This document shows, one piece after another, positions 55,997-64,000 of a stretch of DNA of 64,000 nt. A model generated the notes under the pieces. That model saw nothing but the letters and a program-made list of their open reading frames with translations, ran no database searches and had not been told where the DNA came from. How positions within the stretch are numbered: position 1 is the first letter of the stretch; every line of letters begins with the position of its first letter. The translations under genes were made by a program, and so were the position numbers. The DNA lies in NCBI RefSeq assembly GCF_013394855.1, contig NZ_JABMLK010000001.1:2127501-2191500 (forward strand). Reading direction: 5' to 3'. This DNA is from Limnobaculum xujianqingii. Lineage in GTDB: Bacteria > Pseudomonadota > Gammaproteobacteria > Enterobacterales > Enterobacteriaceae.

Positions 55997-57406
55997 TTAC
56001 TTCAGCTTAAAATAACGCTCTGCATTTCCGTAGCAGATATCTTTAATCATGCTTCCTACCAGTTGATAATCATGAGGGATTTCACCGTTATCCATCCAGC
56101 CACCAACCATATCGCACAGAATGCGGCGGTAATACTCATGGCGGGTATAGGAAAGGAAGCTTCTCGAATCGGTCAGCATACCGACAAACTGGCTTAATAA
56201 ACCCAGCTGTGATAACTGCATCATCTGACGTTGCATACCTTCTTTCTGATCGTTAAACCACCAGCCAGAACCAAACTGTACTTTTCCGGCAATACCACCG
56301 CCCTGGAAATTACCGCACATCGTAGCCAGCACTTCGTTATCTGATGGATTCAGGCAATAAAGAATAGTTTTCGGCAAGTGGTCATCTTTATCCAGCTCGT
56401 TAAGCAAACGGGACAACGGCTCGGCAACCGGGCGATCGCCAATCGAATCAAACCCGGCATCTGCGCCCAATCTGGCAAACATACGTTGGCTATTATTACG
56501 TAATGCGCCAATATGTAACTGCATTACCCAGCCACGCTGATGATATTTACGCCCCAGCCAGACCTGAACCGCCGTACTGAACTGTGCAATCTCTAATTCA
56601 CTTAATGTCTGACCCGACAAACGTTGACGCAAAATACGATCCAGCTCTGAAACTGTAGGAATTTCAGCAAAGCGAACAATCTCGACACCATGATCGGCAG
56701 CAACACAACCATGTGCGGCGAAATGATCCAGACGTTTTTCCAGAGCTTTCAACAAATCAGCAAAGCCGTGAATGCTGATATCGGCAGCTTTTTCTAACAG
56801 CGGAAGGTAATCAACAAACCCGGGTAAATCAATTTTAAAAGCACGATCCGGCCGCCAGCTTGGACATACCCGAATATCAAAACTGTCATCTGCCGCAATG
56901 CCACGATGATATTCCAGAGAATCAATAGGATCGTCAGTGGTACCGACCATTTTTACCTTCATCTGCTGCATAATCCCACGAGCAGAAAACTGAGGTTGTG
57001 CCAGTAATGTATTAGCCTGTTGCCAGACCTGCTCTGCAGTATCAGAACTCAGGCAAATATTACTGATACCAAATGGACGTTTCAGCTCCAGATGAGTCCA
57101 GTGGTAAATTGGGTTTCCTAGAGTTTTAGGTACCACTGATGCCCAGGCCAGATATTTCTCATAATCGCTGGCATCTCCGGTAATCAGACGTTCGTCAATA
57201 CCAGCAGTTCTCAGTACCCGCCACTTGTAATGATCCCCCGCCAGCCAGATCTCTGACAAATTACCAAAGCGGCGATTCTCCATAATATCTTTCGGAGGCA
57301 GATGGCAGTGATAGTCAAAAATCGGTTGAGGAGCGGCATAGTCAAAATAGAGGCGCTGAGCCGCATCGGTGGATAATAAGAAATCATCCGCTAAAAAGTC
57401 TTTCAT
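55997..57406 (-). CDS. uxaC: Glucuronate isomerase UxaC
   Basis: 469 residues, full length. The metal ligands of the amidohydrolase-like fold are in [10 protein letters not shown] near the start; [18 protein letters not shown] and the YYRRIL segment close the C-terminus as in E. coli. It converts D-glucuronate to D-fructuronate (and galacturonate to tagaturonate). The start ATG is two bases after the uxuB stop, so it is the last gene of the dctQM-uxuB-uxaC operon. Confidence 0.96.
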   Translation of the reverse strand: MKDFLADDFLLSTDAAQRLYFDYAAPQPIFDYHCHLPPKDIMENRRFGNLSEIWLAGDHYKWRVLRTAGIDERLITGDASDYEKYLAWASVVPKTLGNPIYHWTHLELKRPFGISNICLSSDTAEQVWQQANTLLAQPQFSARGIMQQMKVKMVGTTDDPIDSLEYHRGIAADDSFDIRVCPSWRPDRAFKIDLPGFVDYLPLLEKAADISIHGFADLLKALEKRLDHFAAHGCVAADHGVEIVRFAEIPTVSELDRILRQRLSGQTLSELEIAQFSTAVQVWLGRKYHQRGWVMQLHIGALRNNSQRMFARLGADAGFDSIGDRPVAEPLSRLLNELDKDDHLPKTILYCLNPSDNEVLATMCGNFQGGGIAGKVQFGSGWWFNDQKEGMQRQMMQLSQLGLLSQFVGMLTDSRSFLSYTRHEYYRRILCDMVGGWMDNGEIPHDYQLVGSMIKDICYGNAERYFKLK

Positions 57407-57408
57407 GA

Positions 57409-58887
57409 TTAAATACTCCCCTGACTAACCAACCGATGAACGGTATTTTTGGCCCCGTGTTCCATCAGTGCCAGATAGCTGCGACTTACCGCTTCAACAA
57501 AATGAGCGTCCTGTGGCAATGCGGTACCAAACACCTCTTCCACAGCCAATAAACCCTGCACTCTTTCAATACCATCTTTAGTCGAAGTACATACTTGTTT
57601 CAGGCGCTCCGCCATTGGATCCCGAACATCAATAGCCGCTCCCGCATCATCAACTCCGCCAACGTAGCGCATCCACCCTGCAACACCCAACGCCAGACAG
57701 TCAAAATGGCTGTTGTCGGTCAGATGCCAGCGAATCGAATCTAACATCCGCTGTGGTAACTTCTGGGTGCCATCCATCGCAATCTGCCAGGTACGGTGCT
57801 TCAACGAGGGGTTACTATAACGCTCAATCAGACGGTCAGCATAACCCGCCAAATCAACATTTTTCAGGCTCAGCGTTGGTGCCTGCTCTTGTAGCATCAA
57901 CCGATGAGCAGCGGTACGATAAGCGCTGTCCGTCATGCAGTCGTTGATATGTTGATAACCAGCCAGATAGCCTAAGTAGGCTAGGAAGGAGTGGCTGCCG
58001 TTTAGCATTCTCAGCTTCATTTCTTCATAAGGCAGTACATTGTCTACCAGCTCTGCGCCAATAGCTTCCCACTGAGGACGACCGGCAATAAAGTTATCCT
58101 CCACCACCCACTGAATAAAAGGCTCACAGGCGATGCCGCAAGGATCGCTTACTCCTAACGTTTGTTCTATTTCCGCCAGAGTTTCATCCGTAATGGCAGG
58201 AACAATTCGGTCTACCATAGTGCTGGGGAAAGGCACATTTTGGTCTATCCAGTCAGCCAGTTCAGTATTACTGGCTTTGGCTAATCCAATAACCGCTTGC
58301 TTAACAATGTGCCCATTTTCCGGAATATTGTCACAAGACAACACGGTAAAAGGCACTAACCCACGCTCACGGCGACGGCGTAAGGCTTCAATGATAACGC
58401 CAATGGCAGACTTCGGTTGGTGAGGTTGCGCCAGGTCGGCTTTAATTAATGGGTTATTAATATCCAGACCACCTCCACCTGGCAACACACAATAGCCTTT
58501 CTCGGTGATAGTCATAGACACAATAGCTACCTGAGGTTCAGCCATTTTTTCAATAACAGTTTCTATGCCATCCAGCTCAGAATGCAGAGACTTCGTAACC
58601 GAACCAATAATCAATGCCTGATTACTTTCTGCCCCTTTTTCCAATACGCTATACAAGTGATTCTGTTGGCGAAGCGCCTCGATTAATGCCTCCCCCCCAA
58701 ACAGATTCACTTCACAGATCCCCCAATCGCCGCCAGACTGTTGCAATACCCGGTTGGTTAACAATGCCTGATGAGCGCGATGAAACGCACCAAATCCCAA
58801 ATGCACAATACGGCTTTTTAGCTGACGGCGGTCATATGTTGGTCGCTGTATTGCTGTAGGTAACTGGCTGTTATCAATGGTTTTCAT
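57409..58887 (-). CDS. uxuB: D-fructuronate reductase UxuB
   Basis: 492 residues from ATG 58887 (GGGATG upstream). Mannitol-dehydrogenase-family fold: [16 protein letters not shown] binds NAD(H), and [20 protein letters not shown] holds the catalytic Lys. The sequence follows E. coli UxuB more than tagaturonate reductase UxaB, and uxuA and uxuR lie in the same locus. It makes D-mannonate from D-fructuronate. It is downstream of dctM with a hairpin between. Confidence 0.92.
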   Translation of the reverse strand: MKTIDNSQLPTAIQRPTYDRRQLKSRIVHLGFGAFHRAHQALLTNRVLQQSGGDWGICEVNLFGGEALIEALRQQNHLYSVLEKGAESNQALIIGSVTKSLHSELDGIETVIEKMAEPQVAIVSMTITEKGYCVLPGGGGLDINNPLIKADLAQPHQPKSAIGVIIEALRRRRERGLVPFTVLSCDNIPENGHIVKQAVIGLAKASNTELADWIDQNVPFPSTMVDRIVPAITDETLAEIEQTLGVSDPCGIACEPFIQWVVEDNFIAGRPQWEAIGAELVDNVLPYEEMKLRMLNGSHSFLAYLGYLAGYQHINDCMTDSAYRTAAHRLMLQEQAPTLSLKNVDLAGYADRLIERYSNPSLKHRTWQIAMDGTQKLPQRMLDSIRWHLTDNSHFDCLALGVAGWMRYVGGVDDAGAAIDVRDPMAERLKQVCTSTKDGIERVQGLLAVEEVFGTALPQDAHFVEAVSRSYLALMEHGAKNTVHRLVSQGSI

Positions 58888-58926
58888 GTTACATCCCATA
58901 ATTTTTCGAATGACGAATGGCGCAGA

Positions 58927-58960
58927 AACGGCGGTCAACCTGCTACCGGAAGCCGCCGTT
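58927..58960 (-). terminator. Intercistronic hairpin between dctM and uxuB
   Basis: AACGGCGG and CCGCCGTT pair around an 18-base loop in the 103-bp gap. No T run follows on the minus strand, so it probably stabilises or partly attenuates the message, keeping transporter and enzyme levels different. Confidence 0.5.
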
Positions 58961-58990
58961 TGTTATCTATTTCAGATTAAATTCCGGTGA

Positions 58991-60295
58991 TTAACCGCCA
59001 TAACCCAGAATAGTTCTTGGTAAATACAGGCTGATCTCCGGAATATAGGTCACCATCATCAGCGTAAATAACAACATGGCGAAGAACGGCAGTAATGGTT
59101 TCAGTACCTTATCAATGGATACATCACCCACGCTGCAACCGACAAACAGCGCACTCCCTACCGGTGGAGTACAAATACCAATACACAGGTTAAAAGTCAT
59201 GATGATGCCAAAGTGAACCGGATCAATGCCCATCTGATTGGCTAATGGTAGGAAAATTGGAGTAAAGATCAGCAGTGCCGGTGTCATATCCATAAACACA
59301 CCGATAATTAGCAAAATAACGTTAATGATCAGCAGAATAATAATTGGATTTTCTGATACCGCATTCAAACCATCGCTAATCATATAAGGAATATCAGCAT
59401 TGGCCATTGCCCATGACATTCCCATCGAAGTACCAATTAGCAGCAATACGATAGAGGTTGTTACCGCAGAATCAAGAATCACTTTTGGTAAATCCGCCAG
59501 CTTCATTTCACGATAAATCATTGATAATCCAATGGTGTATACCACCGCTACCGCTGAGGCTTCTGTCGCAGTAAAAATACCGGCAATGATTCCCCCCATG
59601 ATCACTACAATCAGAGCCAGAGAAGGTAATGCATCTAACATACGATAGAAGGCTTCTGAACAGGTGGCCTTTTCCGGGCGGCCGTATCCTTTACGCTTAG
59701 CAATGATCCCTGCCACGATCATCAAACCAACACCCATCAAAATACCGGGTAAATAACCGGCTAAAAACAGGGCTGAAATGGATGTACCGCCAGAAATAAG
59801 AGAATAAACAATCAGGGTATTAGAAGGCGGAATCAACAGGCCGGTTGGGCAAGAGGTAATATTCACTGCCGCCGAGAACGCCGGATCGTACCCCTCTTTT
59901 TTCTGCATTGGAGACATAACGCCCCCTACTGCTGCTGCCGATGCGACTGCTGAGCCGGAAAGCGCACCAAACATCATATTAGCTAATACGTTGCAGTGGG
60001 CCAGCGGGCCGGGTAAGCGTCCACCCAGTACTTTGGCAAAGTTAATCAGCCGTAGCGCTATTCCGCCCCGGTTCATGATGTTTCCTGCCAGAATAAAAAA
60101 CGGTATGGCCAATAAAGCAAAACTATCCAACCCGGTTGCCATTTTCTGAGCAATAACAGCAATCGCCGGATCGAAAGGGAGCGACAGCATAATAGTCGCC
60201 AGAGAAGCTAAACCGATAGAGAAAGAGATCGGTACACCAATGATTAGCAGGAAAGCGAAAACGCCAAACAGCGTCAAAATAATATCCCATTCCAT
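58991..60295 (-). CDS. TRAP transporter large permease DctM
   Basis: 434 residues with about twelve membrane segments, standard for DctM. Characteristic segments include the LNPSNT-like PPSNTLIVYS and FGIIMTFNLCIGICTPPVG. Together with DctQ and DctP it forms a sodium-driven uptake system. The substrate is inferred to be glucuronate or another hexuronate from the neighbouring catabolic genes. It is 78 bp from dctQ. Confidence 0.93.
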   Translation of the reverse strand: MEWDIILTLFGVFAFLLIIGVPISFSIGLASLATIMLSLPFDPAIAVIAQKMATGLDSFALLAIPFFILAGNIMNRGGIALRLINFAKVLGGRLPGPLAHCNVLANMMFGALSGSAVASAAAVGGVMSPMQKKEGYDPAFSAAVNITSCPTGLLIPPSNTLIVYSLISGGTSISALFLAGYLPGILMGVGLMIVAGIIAKRKGYGRPEKATCSEAFYRMLDALPSLALIVVIMGGIIAGIFTATEASAVAVVYTIGLSMIYREMKLADLPKVILDSAVTTSIVLLLIGTSMGMSWAMANADIPYMISDGLNAVSENPIIILLIINVILLIIGVFMDMTPALLIFTPIFLPLANQMGIDPVHFGIIMTFNLCIGICTPPVGSALFVGCSVGDVSIDKVLKPLLPFFAMLLFTLMMVTYIPEISLYLPRTILGYGG

Positions 60296-60373
60296 GATTA
60301 AGTTACCTTTTTCAATATTTAGTTATTAAACCTGTTAGCTATCCTGCCTCAGGCTACTAATGGAAAAGCACAA

Positions 60374-60868
60374 TTACCCTGCGGTATTGACAGAGGAATG
60401 CGGCGTAAACTTGTTCAGTAAATCGACCAGTGAATAAAAAATAATGGCGATACCGCTGAAAGGAATGGCGAAATAGATATATCCCATTGGAATACCTAAA
60501 GCCGGAGAGAGTTGTTGAGTGCTCAGGGTTTTCTGAACTAAGCCAAGGCCGCCATATACCATGACCAGCCCGGCAAACAGGAGCGTCATTAAAATGATGA
60601 CCACTTCGGAAACCAGCTTGCGTGTGCCGGTCAATTTTTGCGTCAACAAATCAATAGCCAGATGGCGTTTCAGACTTACCGCATAAGCAGCCCCCACCAG
60701 ACCAACCCACATAAACATAAAGCGGGCAATTTCATCCGTTGCTACGCTGGGAGTTCCCAGGCAATAACGAGAAAAGACCTGCCATAAAACGCAAAGGACA
60801 AGAACGCTGGAAATAAGGATCACCGCCCACGCAAGAAATTGGTCAACCATTTTCTTAAGTGTATTCAT
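60374..60868 (-). CDS. TRAP transporter small permease DctQ
   Basis: 164 residues with four membrane segments; the RFMFMWVGLVGAAYAV stretch is typical of DctQ. ATG 60868 has GGGAG eight bases upstream; a TTG one codon earlier is in frame. It is the first gene of the operon dctQ-dctM-uxuB-uxaC and is divergent from dctP. Confidence 0.9.
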   Translation of the reverse strand: MNTLKKMVDQFLAWAVILISSVLVLCVLWQVFSRYCLGTPSVATDEIARFMFMWVGLVGAAYAVSLKRHLAIDLLTQKLTGTRKLVSEVVIILMTLLFAGLVMVYGGLGLVQKTLSTQQLSPALGIPMGYIYFAIPFSGIAIIFYSLVDLLNKFTPHSSVNTAG

Positions 60869-61063
60869 CAAGTTTGACTCCCTACTGGTATTGCTGATTT
60901 AGCCGGACTAACAAATTCATTCTATTTATTTAGCCACAACAGCATGATTTAAATATAGTTACTTTCAATAAGACTAAATTTCACACAAAATTGGTCCGTG
61001 TTATAAGACATTTTTTCTGTTTCTCGATCAATCAATTCGAGCGACCTTATTGCATTTTTGAGA

Positions 61064-61080
61064 TATTGATCAACCAATTT
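61064..61080. promoter_or_regulatory. UxuR/ExuR-type operator between dctQ and dctP
   Basis: TATTGATCAACCAATTT matches the AAATTGGTTGATCAATA-type sites of UxuR and ExuR. A weaker half-like copy, AAATTGGTCCGTG, lies near 60989. The gap 60869-61190 contains both divergent promoters. Confidence 0.7.
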
Positions 61081-61190
61081 GCATTATTATTGTATTTTAT
61101 TTTGACTTTTTACCGCAAAGTGGTCAGCCTGCTGAGCGTACCCTGCTATACCCACTCTGAAAAATACAACAACGACAGAAGGAGAGTTAC

Positions 61191-62165
61191 ATGACACTAA
61201 AGAAGGGCCTGTTGCCTCTAATTATTGGTTCCGTCATGATGGTGGCAGCACCTGCCTACGCTGCAGTTACTATGAAACTCAGCCATAACCACAACCGAAA
61301 TCATCCGGTACAAAAAGCCATGGAACAAATGGCCAGCCGGGTGAAAGAACTGTCCAATGGCAATCTGGTTATCCGCATTTATCCGGATGCACAATTGGGC
61401 GACCAAAGAGAATCACTGGAGTTGGTACAAAATGGCGCGCTGGCCATGGCAAAATCGAATGCTGCCGAGCTGGAAGCTTTTGCCAAAAACTATGGTGCCT
61501 TTAACATGCCTTATCTGTTCACCGATCGTGAACACTACTATCGCGCTATGTTAAGTGAATCAGGCAAATCCATTCTGCAATCCTCACGACCAAATGGCTT
61601 TATCGGTTTGACCTACTATGATGCTGGATCTCGCAGCTTCTACGCTAAAAAAGCCATCAATTCACCGGACGATCTGAAAGGGTTAAAAGTCCGGGTTCAG
61701 CCAAGCCCAAGTGCGGTTGAAATGATTAAACTGTTAGGGGGTAATCCTACTCCTCTGGCATACGGTGAGTTATATACCGCATTGCAACAAGGTGTAGTTG
61801 ACGCCGCAGAAAACAATCTGACGGCACTGACGTTAAATCGCCATGGTGAAGTAACTAAGTTCTACAGCGTTGATGAACATACCTCGATTCCTGACGTGCT
61901 GGTGATTTCAGCCAAAGTCTGGGATGAGTTGTCAGATAAAGACCAAAAAGCCTTACAGCAAGCGGCTGATGAATCCATGATGTTTATGAAAGATTTATGG
62001 GCTAAATCTGATGCGGAAGAGAAAGTAAAAGCCGAGAAGATGGGCGTTCAGTTTATCTATCCGGAAAAGGCCAGCTTCCAGCAGGCAGTTCAACCAATGT
62101 ATGACAGCTTACAGAAAAGTAATCCTGAAGTTTATCAACTGGTTGATTCTATGAAAAAACTTTAA
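61191..62165 (+). CDS. TRAP transporter substrate-binding protein DctP
   Basis: 324 residues with a signal peptide (1-25, ending AYAA); AGGAGAGTT precedes ATG 61191. The two-domain DctP fold and the GLKVRVQPSPSAVEM segment, whose Arg binds the carboxylate of sugar acids, are clear. It would capture a hexuronate in the periplasm for DctQM. It is split from dctQM and placed first in the divergent operon with uxuR and uxuA. Confidence 0.93.
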   Translation: MTLKKGLLPLIIGSVMMVAAPAYAAVTMKLSHNHNRNHPVQKAMEQMASRVKELSNGNLVIRIYPDAQLGDQRESLELVQNGALAMAKSNAAELEAFAKNYGAFNMPYLFTDREHYYRAMLSESGKSILQSSRPNGFIGLTYYDAGSRSFYAKKAINSPDDLKGLKVRVQPSPSAVEMIKLLGGNPTPLAYGELYTALQQGVVDAAENNLTALTLNRHGEVTKFYSVDEHTSIPDVLVISAKVWDELSDKDQKALQQAADESMMFMKDLWAKSDAEEKVKAEKMGVQFIYPEKASFQQAVQPMYDSLQKSNPEVYQLVDSMKKL

Positions 62166-62180
62166 TGGAACGAATCGAAT

Positions 62181-62200
62181 AATTGGTCAACCAGTTAATT
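62181..62200. promoter_or_regulatory. UxuR operator before uxuR
   Basis: AATTGGTCAACCAGTTAATT, close to the site near 61064, lies 16 bases after dctP and 70 bases before uxuR. It suggests autoregulation or a separate uxuR promoter. Confidence 0.65.
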
Positions 62201-62269
62201 GATCTTGTGTTGGATATTGCTACAATTAGCCTGATACCTACCAAGACCATATAACGCTAAGGATATAAC

Positions 62270-63022
62270 ATGTCAGGTGCTAAACGCTCCTATCAAGAAA
62301 TTGGTAAAGCGCTAAAAGCCATGTTGAGCTCAGGTAATTTTCCCGTGGGTTCACGCCTACCGCCAGAAAGGGATATCGCTGCCCAGTTCAGCGTTAGCCG
62401 GGCGGTAATACGCGAAGCATTAATCATGCTGGAATTGGAAAATCTGGTTGATGTGCGTAAAGGCTCTGGGGTTTATGTAATAAACCTGCCTGACGATGTT
62501 AAGCAAGCTCCACAACAGAACAGTGACGATATCGGTCCTTTTGAAATGCTACAGGCGCGGCAACTGCTGGAAAGCAATATTGCCGCTTTTGCTGCCACTC
62601 AACTGGTTAAATCAGATATCGCCGAACTGCGTCAGGCTCTCGAGCAGGAGCGTTCCGCACTGGAAAGTGGGCAAACCAATTATGACGGTGATGAGCTGTT
62701 CCATACCCTGATCGCTAAGGCTACTCAAAACTCGCTGTTGGAAGATATGGTGCAAGATCTGTGGCGCCGCCGCAGAGACAGCGCCATGTGGCAAAAGCTG
62801 CATACCCATATCTCCAATCAGGACTATCGGCGGGCCTGGCTTAGCGATCACAACAAGATCTTGCAGGCATTACAACGCAGAGATCCTCAAGGTGCCCGTC
62901 AGGCTATGTGGCAGCACCTGGAGAATGTAAAACAGAAGTTGATGGAACTTTCTGATTCAGATGACCCCTCTTTTGATGGTTATCTTTTTGAATCAGTTCC
63001 CGTTGAGAATCAGGATCCCTGA
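62270..63022 (+). CDS. uxuR: GntR-family hexuronate regulator UxuR
   Basis: 250 residues of the FadR subfamily. A winged helix-turn-helix (RLPPERDIAAQFSVSRAVIR, about 25-45) is followed by an all-helical effector domain (about 90-230) ending in FDGYLFESVP, as in E. coli UxuR. ExuR is a close relative and cannot be fully excluded. It represses the locus until fructuronate (or glucuronate) binds. It lies between dctP and uxuA. Confidence 0.9.
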   Translation: MSGAKRSYQEIGKALKAMLSSGNFPVGSRLPPERDIAAQFSVSRAVIREALIMLELENLVDVRKGSGVYVINLPDDVKQAPQQNSDDIGPFEMLQARQLLESNIAAFAATQLVKSDIAELRQALEQERSALESGQTNYDGDELFHTLIAKATQNSLLEDMVQDLWRRRRDSAMWQKLHTHISNQDYRRAWLSDHNKILQALQRRDPQGARQAMWQHLENVKQKLMELSDSDDPSFDGYLFESVPVENQDP

Positions 63023-63188
63023 TATCACGGGAAAAGCGAATAACCGCCATGGCAGGCTCTTCTGTCATGGTCAGACAAGCGACATATAGCGCAACGCTGA
63101 TGAGTCGATAAATATAATTTTATGTTTATACGCTATTTATGGCGGGGTTGCTGCTGTCTTTAACACCCTGATTTGAAGGTATTTATAT

Positions 63189-64000
63189 ATGGAACAAACA
63201 TGGCGTTGGTATGGTCCTAATGACCCGGTATCTTTAGATGACATTCGCCAGGCTGGTGCTACCGGTATTGTCACTGCATTGCATCATATTCCAAACGGTG
63301 ACGTCTGGAGTGTTGAAGAGATCGAAAAACGCAAAAAGGTGATTGAAGAGAAAGGATTAGTCTGGTCAGTGGTAGAAAGTATTCCTGTCCATGAAGAGAT
63401 TAAAACTCAGACCGGTAACTATAAGCAGCATATTGCTAATTACCAGCAATCTATTCGTAATCTGGCCACCTGTGGCATTGATACCGTGTGCTACAACTTT
63501 ATGCCGGTATTAGACTGGACGCGTACCGATCTGGAATATGTGTTACCTGACGGTTCCAAAGCGCTACGCTTTGACCAAATCGCTTTTGCTGCCTTTGAAT
63601 TGCATATGTTAAAGCGTCCGGGAGCTGAGGCAGACTACACCGCAGAAGAAGTCATTCAGGCTAAAGCCTATTATGACGCCATGAGTCAGGCTGACATTGA
63701 TAAACTGGTACGCAATATTATTGCTGGTCTGCCGGGTGCTGAAGAAGGCTATACTCTGGATCAATTCCGTAAGCACCTCTCCACCTATGATGGCATTGAT
63801 AAAGCGAAGCTACGCGAGCATATGGCTTACTTCCTGAAGGAGATTGTTCCGGTAGCCGAAGCCTGTGGTTTGCGTCTGGCGGTGCATCCTGACGATCCAC
63901 CGCGTCCAATTCTGGGCCTGCCACGCATCGTTTCCACCATTGAAGATATGCAGTGGTTAAAAGAGACCGTTGATAGTATTCATAATGGTTTCACCATGTG
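63189..64000 (+). CDS. uxuA: Mannonate dehydratase UxuA (partial)
   Basis: The first 270 residues only; the gene runs off the right end of the window. [20 protein letters not shown] and [16 protein letters not shown] are almost identical to E. coli UxuA, including the metal-binding His. The enzyme dehydrates D-mannonate to 2-keto-3-deoxygluconate. The 166-bp gap after uxuR contains its promoter or leader; I saw no further operator there. Confidence 0.96.
   Translation, partial: MEQTWRWYGPNDPVSLDDIRQAGATGIVTALHHIPNGDVWSVEEIEKRKKVIEEKGLVWSVVESIPVHEEIKTQTGNYKQHIANYQQSIRNLATCGIDTVCYNFMPVLDWTRTDLEYVLPDGSKALRFDQIAFAAFELHMLKRPGAEADYTAEEVIQAKAYYDAMSQADIDKLVRNIIAGLPGAEEGYTLDQFRKHLSTYDGIDKAKLREHMAYFLKEIVPVAEACGLRLAVHPDDPPRPILGLPRIVSTIEDMQWLKETVDSIHNGFTM

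Noticed and set aside
57409..58887. Tagaturonate reductase UxaB
   Set aside because: Closer to UxuB in sequence, and uxuA and uxuR are in the same locus while uxaA is absent.
1..64000. CRISPR array, tRNA, rRNA, integrase or insertion sequence
   Set aside because: I found no regularly spaced repeats, tRNA-like cloverleaf, transposase or phage gene in either strand.

Overview
The window reads as chromosomal DNA of an enterobacterium (Enterobacterales). Evidence: pbpC next to an alpha-2-macroglobulin gene, zraP/zraSR, yehS, a complete L-ascorbate (ula) locus in the E. coli gene order, and a hexuronate locus with uxaC, uxuB, uxuR and uxuA. AT-rich intergenic DNA, mgtE, a TRAP-type hexuronate transporter and several genes absent from E. 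coli K-12 suggest an outlying genus, perhaps Budviciaceae. That placement is inference. I see no rRNA, tRNA, phage, insertion sequence or CRISPR array.

Layout. 1-4144: an operon on the minus strand (isochorismatase-fold hydrolase, monooxygenase-like membrane protein, amidohydrolase cut by the window edge), a small unknown gene and a LysR regulator. 4141-7617: a solitary fimbrial usher and an IprA/YaiV-type regulator. 7944-16379: a 2001-residue alpha-2-macroglobulin with penicillin-binding protein 1C. 16381-21209: MFS transporter, M23 peptidase, DUF4153 membrane protein. 22094-28302: a giant fused acyl-CoA dehydratase activase/dehydratase, a lipoprotein and two poorly characterised genes. 28573-30456: an SDR oxidoreductase and a LacI regulator. 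30776-34792: zraP divergent from zraSR, with sigma-54 promoters back to back. 34932-38639: a tautomerase, a frameshifted terC, a PACE efflux pump with divergent LysR regulator, and yehS. 38686-41801: a two-partner-secretion-like pair whose substrate candidate is a Gly/Asn-rich lipoprotein. 42259-45438: two PAP2 phosphatases, a ketopantoate-reductase-like enzyme and hicAB. 45844-52664: ulaFEDCBA, ulaG, ulaR. 52767-55720: mgtE and a polyferredoxin-like membrane protein. 55997-64000: glucuronate catabolism with a TRAP transporter.

How the genes work together. The ula locus would import L-ascorbate as its 6-phosphate (UlaABC) and convert it to D-xylulose 5-phosphate (UlaG, D, E, F). Two near-identical inverted repeats flank its divergent promoters and are probable UlaR sites. 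The hexuronate locus would import glucuronate or a similar acid through DctPQM, isomerise it (UxaC), reduce it (UxuB) and dehydrate it (UxuA), under UxuR. The zra genes form an envelope-metal stress system in which the kinase has an extra PAS domain.

Most notable is a dispersed intergenic element of about 150 bp, present three times (17777, 30536 and, inverted, 55793). Its helices are kept while the paired bases change between copies, which points to a structured RNA or a cruciform-forming mobile repeat. Its distal hairpin also occurs alone at 52676. The second candidate for something undescribed is the TpsB/lipoprotein pair at 38686-41801.
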